Source: IMCC45349 sp047219225 (GTDB taxonomy: Bacteria; Bacteroidota; Bacteroidia; Flavobacteriales; Flavobacteriaceae). Taken from it: a DNA stretch of 64,000 bases. The notes below the pieces were generated by a model that was given only the letters and a program-made list of their open reading frames with translations, searched no databases and was not told the DNA's origin. Below, piece by piece: positions 8,496-16,873 of the stretch (its first letter is position 1; every line of letters starts with the position of its first letter). Where the stretch lies: contig NZ_CP178208.1 of assembly GCF_047219225.1 (NCBI RefSeq), forward strand, positions 2,666,001-2,730,000, given 5' to 3'. A program made the position numbers and the translations under genes.

Positions 8496-9602
8496 ATGAA
8501 AACAATCAACCACCTTATTGGTATTGCTACTTTTATTGCTATGCTAGTAACGTCTACTACTTTTGCGCAATTAGATTTGCCACGAGGTAGCCAAAAAGCA
8601 ACTGTTTCTCAAACGGTTGGGATTTCAAAAATTTACATTAAATATTCTAGACCAAGTGTTAATGGTCGTGAGGTTTGGGGAAAACTTGTGCCTTATGGCA
8701 TGAATAATTTAGGTTTTGGTACTGCAACAGAGTCGCCTTGGCGTGCTGGAGCAAACGAAAATACTGTTATAAAATTTACAGACGATGTAACTATTGAAGG
8801 GAAACCATTAAAAGCAGGCGTTTATGGGCTGCATATGATTGTGCATGAAAACGATACTGCAACACTAATATTTTCTAACAGCCATACTGCTTGGGGAAGT
8901 TATTTTTATAAACCAAGTGAAGATGCTTTAAGAGTAGAGGTGAATACCAAAAGTATACCGCATACAGAATTACTTACTTACGATTTTATTGCTGTGGATG
9001 CTAATTCTGCAACAGCTGCATTAAATTGGGAGAAAAAACAAATTCCATTTAAAATAGAATTAGACGTGACTAGTATTGTATTAAACGATATTAGACAAAA
9101 ACTAGAAAACCAACCAGGATTCAATAAACAATCATGGGAACAAGCAGCAAATTATGCTTTAAACAATGGAGGAGATCTTGACGAGGCTTTAAGTTGGGTT
9201 AATGCAGCTATTTCAGGACAATTTTTTAGTCAGCAGGATTTTAATAACACTAATATTAAAGCAGGAATATTAAATAAATTAGGTCGTAAAGATGAAGCTG
9301 TAGCTGCAATAGAAAGTTATATGCCTAAGGCTAGCTTGTTAGAAATGCATCAAATAGGGCGTCAGTTTATTACGTTTGGTTTAACAGATAAGGCATTGGA
9401 TGTTTTTAAACAAAACGAAAAAAATAATAAAGGACAATGGCCAGTACATTATGGTTTAGCAAGAGGTTATTCTGCTCAAGGTAACTACAAAGAAGCTTTA
9501 AAACATTTGCGTATTGCTTTAAAAAATGCTCCTAATGCTGGAAGCAAGGGTAGAGTACAGGCTAATATTGAAAAATTAGAAAAAGGAGAAGATATCAATT
9601 AA
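8496..9602 (+). CDS. DUF2911 secreted protein with TPR tail
   Basis: A 368-residue exported protein with a Sec signal peptide (about residues 1-24, ending TTFAQ). The DUF2911 domain follows at about 28-195 (QTVGISKIYIKYSRPSVNGR, EVWGKLVPYG, GVYGLHMIV). The C-terminal half has TPR-like helices (WEQAANYALNNGGDLDEAL, ALKHLRIALKNAPNAGS). DUF2911 proteins are frequent in Bacteroidota and their biochemical role is unknown. The gene stands alone, divergent from the cassette gene at 7224-8273. Confidence 0.85.
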   Translation: MKTINHLIGIATFIAMLVTSTTFAQLDLPRGSQKATVSQTVGISKIYIKYSRPSVNGREVWGKLVPYGMNNLGFGTATESPWRAGANENTVIKFTDDVTIEGKPLKAGVYGLHMIVHENDTATLIFSNSHTAWGSYFYKPSEDALRVEVNTKSIPHTELLTYDFIAVDANSATAALNWEKKQIPFKIELDVTSIVLNDIRQKLENQPGFNKQSWEQAANYALNNGGDLDEALSWVNAAISGQFFSQQDFNNTNIKAGILNKLGRKDEAVAAIESYMPKASLLEMHQIGRQFITFGLTDKALDVFKQNEKNNKGQWPVHYGLARGYSAQGNYKEALKHLRIALKNAPNAGSKGRVQANIEKLEKGEDIN

Positions 9603-9731
9603 AAAACGAATTGCTATGTGTTAATTGGTTACCTGAAATTATTGTATTTAATGGTTAATGTTTGTTTGGTTAGTTACATTACACATTAAGATGCTTCTAT
9701 TAAAATGTACAATAAAATATTCAGGTAGCCT

Positions 9732-11834
9732 TTAACTTATGTAGTTCCAAAGGTTTTTGTACTTGCTCATAGCTCTGTAAGTGTCAAGTATTACTTGGTT
9801 TTCTGGATGTCCAAGCGATGGGTCTTGTTGTAATACCTTTTTTGCATAGAAGCGTGCTTGTTGCAATACATCTTTATCTTTTACAATGTTTGCAATTTTT
9901 AAATTAAGTACACCACTTTGCTGAGTTCCCATAATATCTCCAGGGCCTCTTAATTTTAAATCTACTTCAGCAATTTCAAAGCCATCGTTAGTTCGTGTCA
10001 TAGTTTCTAAGCGTGTTTTACTATCGTTAGAGAGTTTATGGCTGGTCATTAAAATACAATAACTTTGTTCGGCACCTCTACCAACACGACCTCTAAGCTG
10101 ATGTAGTTGTGATAAACCAAAACGTTCGGCACTTTCAATAATCATTACAGAAGCATTAGGTACATTAACACCAACTTCTATAACAGTTGTAGCTACCATA
10201 ATTTGTGTTTCACCATTTACAAAGCGTTGCATTTCGTAATCTTTGTCTGTTGGCTTCATTTTACCATGTACAATAGAAATTTGATAATCTGGTTTTGGAA
10301 ATTCACGTTCTATACTTGCATATCCATCCATTAAATCTTTATAGTCCATTTTTGAACTTTCTTGAATTAAAGGATAGACAACATAAACTTGTCGACCTTT
10401 TGAAATTTCATCTCTAATAAATCTAAAAACTTTAAGGCGATTATTGTCGTATCTGTGAACCGTTTTTATGGGCTTTCTACCAGCTGGTAATTCGTCAATA
10501 ATTGAGATGTCTAAATCGCCATAAACAGACATTGCTAAAGTGCGAGGAATTGGTGTTGCTGTCATGACTAAAATATGAGGAGGAGCTACGTTTTTTTTCC
10601 AAAGTTTACTTCGTTGCGCAACTCCGAATCTATGTTGTTCGTCAATAATTGCAAGTCCTAAATTTTTAAATTTCACTTTATCTTCAAGGAGTGCATGTGT
10701 GCCAATTAGTATCTGTAATTGTCCATTTTCTAGGTTTTCATGGATTTCTTTTCTTATTGAAGTTTTTGTTGAACCTGTTAATAGTTTTATGTTGATATTC
10801 AGTTTTTTACAATATTCAAGTAATCCATTATAGTGTTGGACTGACAAAATTTCAGTTGGCGCCATTAAACAGGCTTGAAAACCGTTGTCAAGTGCTATAA
10901 ACATTGACATTAGTGCAACTATGGTCTTTCCAGAACCAACATCACCTTGTAAAAGTCGGTTCATTTGCGCATTGCTTCCTAAATCATGGCGAATTTCTTT
11001 AATAACTCGCTTTTGCGCATTGGTTAATTGAAATGGTAAATGCTCTTTGAAAAAGGAGTTGAAATAATTTCCAACTTGAGCAAAAGGATGGCCTTTTATT
11101 TTAGATTTATGAATTAAATTTTTTAAGATTAATTGTAATTGAATGTAAAATAATTCTTCAAATTTTAACCTGAATTGAGCCTTGGAAAGTATCTCAGGAT
11201 TTTTAGGAAAATGAACATTAAAAAGTGCTTCACTTTTTGATAATAAATTTTGCTCTTTTAATATATTGTTTGATAGTGTTTCAGAAAACTTTCCTTTAGT
11301 TTCTAAAAACAATTGTTGCATTATTTTTGTAATAACACGATTAGAAATGCCTTTGTTTGCTAATTTTTCGGTTGAAGGATAAATAGCTTGCATTGCAGAA
11401 CTCAAGCTTTTCTCGTGAGTTATTTTTAACTCCATCTCTGGGTGAGGCATGCTAAAACTATTGTTAAACCAATTGGTTTTACCAAAAATAACGTAGGTGG
11501 TATTTAATTTTAAATTTTCTCTAATCCATTTTTGACCTCTAAACCAAACCAGTTCCATATTGCCAGTATCATCTTGAAAAGTGGCTACTAAACGTTTGCC
11601 TCTTTTTTGTGCTACCTCTCTAAGACGTGTTATTTGTCCAACTATTTGTACTTCGGCACTATTGCGTTGTAGTTGGTTAATTTTGTAGTATTTTGTTTTG
11701 TCAAGATATCTGTTTGGAAATAAGTTTATTAAATCTTGATAAGTGTGAATTCCAAGTTCTTTGCGTAGTAAATCAGCTCGATTTGGACCTACGCCTTTTA
11801 AGTAATCTATTGGGGTTTGAAGTTTGGAATTCAA
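9732..11834 (-). CDS. recG: ATP-dependent DNA helicase RecG
   Basis: RecG is a superfamily 2 helicase that remodels stalled replication forks and branched DNA. The 700-residue protein has the normal length and layout: a wedge/OB region at the N-terminus (about 1-160), Walker A GDVGSGKT at 297-304, the Walker B box DEQH at 398-401, TATPIPRT after it, and helicase C motifs including ESAERFGLSQLHQLRGRVGR. The TRG-like C-terminus follows. It is transcribed divergently from the PNGase F-like gene. Confidence 0.97.
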   Translation of the reverse strand: MNSKLQTPIDYLKGVGPNRADLLRKELGIHTYQDLINLFPNRYLDKTKYYKINQLQRNSAEVQIVGQITRLREVAQKRGKRLVATFQDDTGNMELVWFRGQKWIRENLKLNTTYVIFGKTNWFNNSFSMPHPEMELKITHEKSLSSAMQAIYPSTEKLANKGISNRVITKIMQQLFLETKGKFSETLSNNILKEQNLLSKSEALFNVHFPKNPEILSKAQFRLKFEELFYIQLQLILKNLIHKSKIKGHPFAQVGNYFNSFFKEHLPFQLTNAQKRVIKEIRHDLGSNAQMNRLLQGDVGSGKTIVALMSMFIALDNGFQACLMAPTEILSVQHYNGLLEYCKKLNINIKLLTGSTKTSIRKEIHENLENGQLQILIGTHALLEDKVKFKNLGLAIIDEQHRFGVAQRSKLWKKNVAPPHILVMTATPIPRTLAMSVYGDLDISIIDELPAGRKPIKTVHRYDNNRLKVFRFIRDEISKGRQVYVVYPLIQESSKMDYKDLMDGYASIEREFPKPDYQISIVHGKMKPTDKDYEMQRFVNGETQIMVATTVIEVGVNVPNASVMIIESAERFGLSQLHQLRGRVGRGAEQSYCILMTSHKLSNDSKTRLETMTRTNDGFEIAEVDLKLRGPGDIMGTQQSGVLNLKIANIVKDKDVLQQARFYAKKVLQQDPSLGHPENQVILDTYRAMSKYKNLWNYIS

Positions 11835-11906
11835 TTGTTTTTTAAGCTTTTACTAGTTATGTTTTTAATTATTAAATATATTGTTGCAAATTATTAAACT
11901 TAACTA

Positions 11907-13604
11907 ATGAAAACAACTAAATTCAAATTTGCTTTTAAGGCATTATTATCAATTTTTTCAATTGTTCTGCTTACAAGTTGTGGAGGAGATGATTCTTCAG
12001 GTACACCTGCTACACCAGTTATTTCAGTAGATACAAGCGCAATGCAGTTTCCTGATACAGATGTATTAAGTGTGTCTGCGTCTCAAAATATATCTGTTGC
12101 AGCGTCAAATTTATCGTCTGCTTTAAATGTGTCTGTAACTGCTAACTTTCAGGTGTCTTTAAATAACACCGATTTTTCTTCGCAGGTAGCTATCTCTGCA
12201 GAGGATGCTAATGCTGCTTCTCAAACTGTGTATGTGAGGTTTGCACCAACAGAAAATGCTGTTGGTAGTAATAGTGGAACACTAACATTTCAAAGTAGTC
12301 AAGCAACATCTGTTACTAAAGTTTTGAATGGAGTAGGTGTTAGTATTACACCTGTAATTAGTGTTAATTCGTCTGCATTGGTTTTTGAGGATACAGTAGT
12401 TGGTGAGATGTCTAGTTCGCAAGAACTAGTTGTAAATGGTGATAATTTAGAAACAAATGTAAATTTAAGTGTTGCTGAAGGTTTTTCAATTTCTTTAGAT
12501 GATAATATGTTTACTAATGAATTACAAGTAGATGCTGAAACTGCAAATAATGGATTTTCTATATACGTTAGGTTTACGCCAACTGTTGTGGCAAGCATTT
12601 CTGGAGCATTAGATATTCAAAATGCTGAAGCGGAAAACGTAAGTGTTGATTTGTCTGGAGAGGGAACGCCAATAATTCATAATTATTTAGCTTTTAATGA
12701 GCAAGCTTTAGGTTTTGGTGGTGGTTTTAATCAATCTGCTGCTCAATTCTTTAATTTGCATTCAGATTTGAGTAATATTAAGGAAATAAAAATGTACTTG
12801 CAAATTGACTGTCCTGCAACAGGATGTGATGATTGGGATCGTTTTGCAAATGTGCAGGTTAAAGATCCAAGCTCTGGTAATTGGTATGAAATGGGAAGAT
12901 ATATTACACCTTATTGGACAGGTACACAGCAATTAGAAAGAGGACTAGAGTTTGATGTAACAGATTTTAAATCTTTATTAGAAGGAAATGTTGAATTGAG
13001 AATATATATAGAAAATTGGACGGCTAAAGCTGATATAATTACAGTTGATTTTGATTTTATAGAAGGTGTGCCTGATTATCCTTATTATGCTGTTTCTGAG
13101 GTGTTAGGGTATCATGGAAATTCCATAAGTGGTGTCCCTTATGGTGTAGGTCATAATTTTGATTTGACAAAACAAATTTCTATCCCTTCAAATGCTGAAA
13201 GTACACATTTAAGAACTACAATTTCTGGTTGGGGACATGCAACACCAAATGATCCAGATGGAAGACCTTGTGCTGAATGGTGTTATAGAACGCATGATGT
13301 GATGTTGGATGGTGTTTTAGCTTTTCAGCATGAGTTAGGTCCTTTAGGTTGCGCGAGTAATCCAATAAGTAATCAAAGTCCAGGCAACTGGACGCCTAAT
13401 AGAGCTGGTTGGTGTCCTGGTATGGTTGTGCCTGCACGAATAGATCAATTTGGTAGTCCAAATGCTGGTAGTGCATTTAATTTTGAGTATGTTTTTTCAA
13501 ATTGGGTTTCTGATGGAGGAAATGGTAATGCGTATTATGCAACCTCAACTTATGTTGTAGTAAAAAGTAATACAATGATAAGTAAACCAACCGTTACTGA
13601 TTAA
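11907..13604 (+). CDS. PNGase F-like peptide-N-glycosidase lipoprotein
   Basis: The C-terminal about 310 residues (257-565) match peptide-N(4)-(N-acetyl-beta-glucosaminyl)asparagine amidase F of Elizabethkingia meningoseptica, which cleaves N-glycans from asparagine. Asp311 (in CDDWDRFANV), Glu369 (in YIENW) and Glu457 (in CAEWC) correspond to the catalytic Asp60, Glu118 and Glu206 of PNGase F. ISGWGHA and NRAGWCPGM are also conserved. The N-terminus has a lipoprotein signal with Cys25 (LLTSC). Two repeated Ig-like 'choice-of-anchor' modules follow (about 38-145 and 148-253), and these are absent from classical PNGase F. It is probably surface-anchored and acts on glycoproteins for feeding. 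A terminator follows. Confidence 0.9.
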   Translation: MKTTKFKFAFKALLSIFSIVLLTSCGGDDSSGTPATPVISVDTSAMQFPDTDVLSVSASQNISVAASNLSSALNVSVTANFQVSLNNTDFSSQVAISAEDANAASQTVYVRFAPTENAVGSNSGTLTFQSSQATSVTKVLNGVGVSITPVISVNSSALVFEDTVVGEMSSSQELVVNGDNLETNVNLSVAEGFSISLDDNMFTNELQVDAETANNGFSIYVRFTPTVVASISGALDIQNAEAENVSVDLSGEGTPIIHNYLAFNEQALGFGGGFNQSAAQFFNLHSDLSNIKEIKMYLQIDCPATGCDDWDRFANVQVKDPSSGNWYEMGRYITPYWTGTQQLERGLEFDVTDFKSLLEGNVELRIYIENWTAKADIITVDFDFIEGVPDYPYYAVSEVLGYHGNSISGVPYGVGHNFDLTKQISIPSNAESTHLRTTISGWGHATPNDPDGRPCAEWCYRTHDVMLDGVLAFQHELGPLGCASNPISNQSPGNWTPNRAGWCPGMVVPARIDQFGSPNAGSAFNFEYVFSNWVSDGGNGNAYYATSTYVVVKSNTMISKPTVTD

Positions 13605-13620
13605 TTAGTGATTGTATAAT

Positions 13621-13650
13621 AAAAAAAGCACGCATAAGCGTGCTTTTTTT
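13621..13650 (+). terminator. Terminator behind the PNGase F-like gene
   Basis: A perfect stem AAAAAAAGCACGC / GCGTGCTTTTTTT with a 4-base loop (ATAA), 16 bases after the stop codon. Confidence 0.9.
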
Positions 13651-13710
13651 ATGGGTTTATGTTTTGATGTTATAGCTATTATTTTCATCTTTATGTAGAT
13701 AATTACTTAT

Positions 13711-14619
13711 ATGAAAGCATTAGTTATATCTGGAGGAGGAAGTAAAGGAGCGTTTGCAGGTGGTGTAGCGCAATACCTTATGGAAGAACAAAATAAGTCT
13801 TATGATTTGTTTTTAGGTACTTCTACTGGAAGTTTGTTGATTCCACATTTAGCAACAGGAAATGTTTCTAAGGTCTATGATATTTTTACTAGTGTTACTC
13901 AAAGAGATATATTTAGTGTTAATCCATTTGTGCAGCGAAAAAAGGGAGATAGGGAATATGTATCCATAAATTTTATTAATTCATTATGGCAGTTTATAAA
14001 GTTAAAAAGGACTTTTGGAGAAAGTAAAGCATTGCGAAAAAACATAAAGAAAAAGTTTACTATTGAAGAGTTTGATAAAATTAGACGTACTAGAGAGGAT
14101 GTAGTAGTTACAGTTTCTAATTTGTCAAAAAATAGAGTTGAGTATAAATCTGTAAAAGACTGTACTTATGAAGAATTTTGTAATTGGATATGGATTTCGT
14201 GTAATTACATTCCGTTTATGTCGTTAGCGACTGTAAATGGTTATGAGTATGCTGATGGAGGTTTAGGTTGTGTTATTCCTATTAGAGAAGCTATTAAAAG
14301 AGGTGCTACAGAGGTTGATGCTGTTGTTTTAGAATCGGAGAATATGGAACGACAAAAAGTATTGGGTAAAAACCCTTTTTCATTAATGATGAGTCTATTC
14401 TCGCATTTGTTAGATCAAGTTGAAAAGAGTGATATTGAAATAGGAAAACTTGCAGCTAAGCACAATAACGTAAAGTTAAATTTATATTATACGCCTACCA
14501 GTTTAACCGAAAATTCTTTGATTTTTAGTAAACGGTTAATGGTAAAATGGTGGCAAGAAGGTTTTGATTATGCAAAATCAAAACATGAATCACAATTATT
14601 TAATGAATTAAAGGGTTAA
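13711..14619 (+). CDS. Patatin-like phospholipase
   Basis: A 302-residue serine acyl hydrolase with the patatin Ser-Asp dyad. The oxyanion loop GGGSKGAF lies at 8-15. The nucleophile elbow GTSTG is at 36-40 with Ser38. Asp182 is in DGG. It probably hydrolyses phospholipid or other acyl esters in the cytoplasm or at the inner membrane; no signal peptide is seen. The gene converges with the 175-residue membrane-protein gene, and the two stop regions overlap by 4 bases. Confidence 0.9.
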   Translation: MKALVISGGGSKGAFAGGVAQYLMEEQNKSYDLFLGTSTGSLLIPHLATGNVSKVYDIFTSVTQRDIFSVNPFVQRKKGDREYVSINFINSLWQFIKLKRTFGESKALRKNIKKKFTIEEFDKIRRTREDVVVTVSNLSKNRVEYKSVKDCTYEEFCNWIWISCNYIPFMSLATVNGYEYADGGLGCVIPIREAIKRGATEVDAVVLESENMERQKVLGKNPFSLMMSLFSHLLDQVEKSDIEIGKLAAKHNNVKLNLYYTPTSLTENSLIFSKRLMVKWWQEGFDYAKSKHESQLFNELKG

Positions 14620-15143
14620 TTGATAGACCAAAGTTTATTAACTTCTTCTTTTATAAAAGAAAGTGCAGCGTCACTAGGAGCTCTTTTGTCCATACTATCA
14701 GTTAAGATAGCTTCTCTAAGTTTATCAGCAGAGTTAATTTTGTCAGACAAACTAGATTTTCTTATAAGCTGTACTGTAGCGTTTTTAGCAGCATTAATAA
14801 TGCTCCAACATTCGTCACTTATGTAAATTTGTTGTGATAAATTATGTTCAAACTCTTGTTCGATACTTTGTATAAGTAAAGTTTCGTAACTGTCTTTATC
14901 TGAAGATAATGGGTTTGTTCTAACAAGGAGTTTGTTAGGTGAAATGCGTTCTAGAAATAAAGCCATTCTTTCGTATGCTTGTAAACGAATAGGAAGGGTT
15001 TCTTTTTGGTTTTCTTTATGTAATAAATAATTACGTCTATTGTTTTCATTATAGATGTGTTCTTTAAAAAATAAGAAAGCAATTGCCCCAGTAATTAAAG
15101 CTGGTACACAGTATAGAATAAGTCCTAATATATTTTCTCCCAT
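14616..15143 (-). CDS. Membrane-anchored hypothetical protein
   Basis: A 175-residue protein with one N-terminal membrane helix (about residues 5-26, ILGLILYCVPALITGAIAFL) and a long polar helical body. The body holds RLQAYERMALFLERISPNKLL and a C-terminal segment ending IKEEVNKLWSIN. I recall similar single-helix proteins in Flavobacteriaceae (of the DUF7935 kind), but no function is known to me. It lies 49 bases downstream of the glutamate-synthase-family gene on the same strand, so cotranscription is possible. Confidence 0.7.
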   Translation of the reverse strand: MGENILGLILYCVPALITGAIAFLFFKEHIYNENNRRNYLLHKENQKETLPIRLQAYERMALFLERISPNKLLVRTNPLSSDKDSYETLLIQSIEQEFEHNLSQQIYISDECWSIINAAKNATVQLIRKSSLSDKINSADKLREAILTDSMDKRAPSDAALSFIKEEVNKLWSIN

Positions 15144-15192
15144 AATATTAAATTGTGAGTAAACTTACTTCCTTTTTTGGTTTTGTACAAGA

Positions 15193-16746
15193 TTATTTTC
15201 CTCCTAAATGCTCACAATCTTTTAATGCTTGCATATTTGTGAAAGGTACTGGAGATTTAATATACTTATATGTTCTGTCAAGCTCTTTACTCAGGTTATG
15301 GTCATCTACATTTACTTCAATATCACTCATTTTGAACTGACAAGGATGTTCGTAACCAGCTGCGTGTGTAATTTCGATGAGTTCTTTTTTGAATGTCTTG
15401 AAATATTGAGCTAAACGCTCCGATTTTAAAGGCACATTAATTCCACTTTGTTTCCATTTGCTTTGAGTAGCAATTCCAGCAGGACAACGATTTGTATGAC
15501 ATATTTGCGCTTGAATACAACCAATACTCATCATTGCTTCACGAGCTACATTAATACAATCAACTCCCATTGCAAATGCCATAGCGGCTTTAGCAGGAAA
15601 GCCTAATTTTCCGCTTCCAATAAAGACAATACGTTCTGATAAATCATTTTCTTTAAATAATTTGTATAAATCGGCAAAGCCATAAACCCAAGGTAAAGAT
15701 ACGTGATCAGCAAAACTTGGAGGAGCAGCTCCAGTACCACCTTCACCACCATCAATAGTTATAAAATCGGGACCTTTTCCTGTAGTTTTCATTATATCTG
15801 CCAATTCTTTCCACTGGTCTAATTTACCAATAGCAGCTTTTATCCCAACAGGTAATCCTGTTTCTTCAGCAATAGCTTCAATAAAATCTACCATTTCTTT
15901 TACATTAGAAAAAGCAGAATGATTAGGAGGAGAGAGAACATCTTTTCCAACTTCTACACCACGAATTTCTGCAATCTGTTTTGTGATTTTTTTTCCAGGT
16001 AAAACTCCGCCTTTTCCAGGTTTAGCACCTTGAGATAATTTTACTTCTATTGCTCTGATAAATGGATTTTGTTCCACTAAATCTTTCATTTTTTCCATAG
16101 AAAAGTTTCCATCTTCACCTCGAACTCCAAAATAACCCGTTCCAAAGTGAAACACCACGTCACCTCCATTACTGTGGTAAGGTGATAAACCTCCTTCTCC
16201 AGTATTATGATAAGCATCTGCAATTTCTACACCTTTGTTTAAGGATTCTATTGCTTTTGCAGATAGAGAACCAAAACTCATTGCTGACACATTAATTACT
16301 GAAGCTGGTCGATATGGTCTTTTTCGCTTATTATATGCTCCAATTACTTTTGCACAGGGTAAGAAAGTTTTATCAATTGCATTAGGATGGTTGTTGTCAA
16401 CTTTATAAGGTAGCATTGCATTGTTTATAAATATATGCTGATGAGCGTAGATGTCTCTATCTGTACCAAACCCTTCGTAATTGTTTTCTTTTTTAGCTGA
16501 CGCATAAATCCAACCGCGTTCTATACGGTTAAAAGGTAATTCTTCTCTATTGTTAGCTACAAAATATTGACGCATTTCTGGACCAATACTTTCAAGTAAA
16601 TAACGTAGATGTCCAACAATTGGGAAATTGTGGCTTATAGTGTGTTTTTTTTGAATAAAAATATCTCTTATAGCAACTAGGGCTAGCACTATTAATATCC
16701 ACATCCACCATGAAATGTGAGAAAAAAAATCGATTAGAAGATCCAT
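15193..16746 (-). CDS. FMN-binding glutamate synthase family protein
   Basis: A 517-residue protein corresponding to the FMN-binding TIM-barrel domain of the glutamate synthase large subunit. It has an N-terminal membrane helix (about residues 10-27). Family blocks seen are NVSAMSFGSLSAKAIESLNK, GEGGLSPYH, EVKLSQGAKPGKGG, TIDGGEGGTGAAPP and CIQAQICHTNRCPAGIATQ. The last carries the cysteines of the 3Fe-4S cluster. It lacks the amidotransferase and GXGXG domains of true GltB, so its substrate is uncertain. It is divergent from the UvrD/PcrA gene. Confidence 0.9.
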   Translation of the reverse strand: MDLLIDFFSHISWWMWILIVLALVAIRDIFIQKKHTISHNFPIVGHLRYLLESIGPEMRQYFVANNREELPFNRIERGWIYASAKKENNYEGFGTDRDIYAHQHIFINNAMLPYKVDNNHPNAIDKTFLPCAKVIGAYNKRKRPYRPASVINVSAMSFGSLSAKAIESLNKGVEIADAYHNTGEGGLSPYHSNGGDVVFHFGTGYFGVRGEDGNFSMEKMKDLVEQNPFIRAIEVKLSQGAKPGKGGVLPGKKITKQIAEIRGVEVGKDVLSPPNHSAFSNVKEMVDFIEAIAEETGLPVGIKAAIGKLDQWKELADIMKTTGKGPDFITIDGGEGGTGAAPPSFADHVSLPWVYGFADLYKLFKENDLSERIVFIGSGKLGFPAKAAMAFAMGVDCINVAREAMMSIGCIQAQICHTNRCPAGIATQSKWKQSGINVPLKSERLAQYFKTFKKELIEITHAAGYEHPCQFKMSDIEVNVDDHNLSKELDRTYKYIKSPVPFTNMQALKDCEHLGGK

Positions 16747-16873
16747 AAAAGCGTAATTTAGGAGTAAAGATATTTAAAAAAAACAGGAAAAATAATTGTT
16801 TATAATTATTCGTGTAAAGCTCATATAATAAGCACAACATTACTTAAATTCACGTTTTAAAAAATTATTAGAA

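Noticed and set aside
15193..16746. Complete glutamate synthase large subunit (gltB)
   Set aside because: The protein is only 517 residues and lacks the amidotransferase and C-terminal domains, so it is a family member of unknown substrate.
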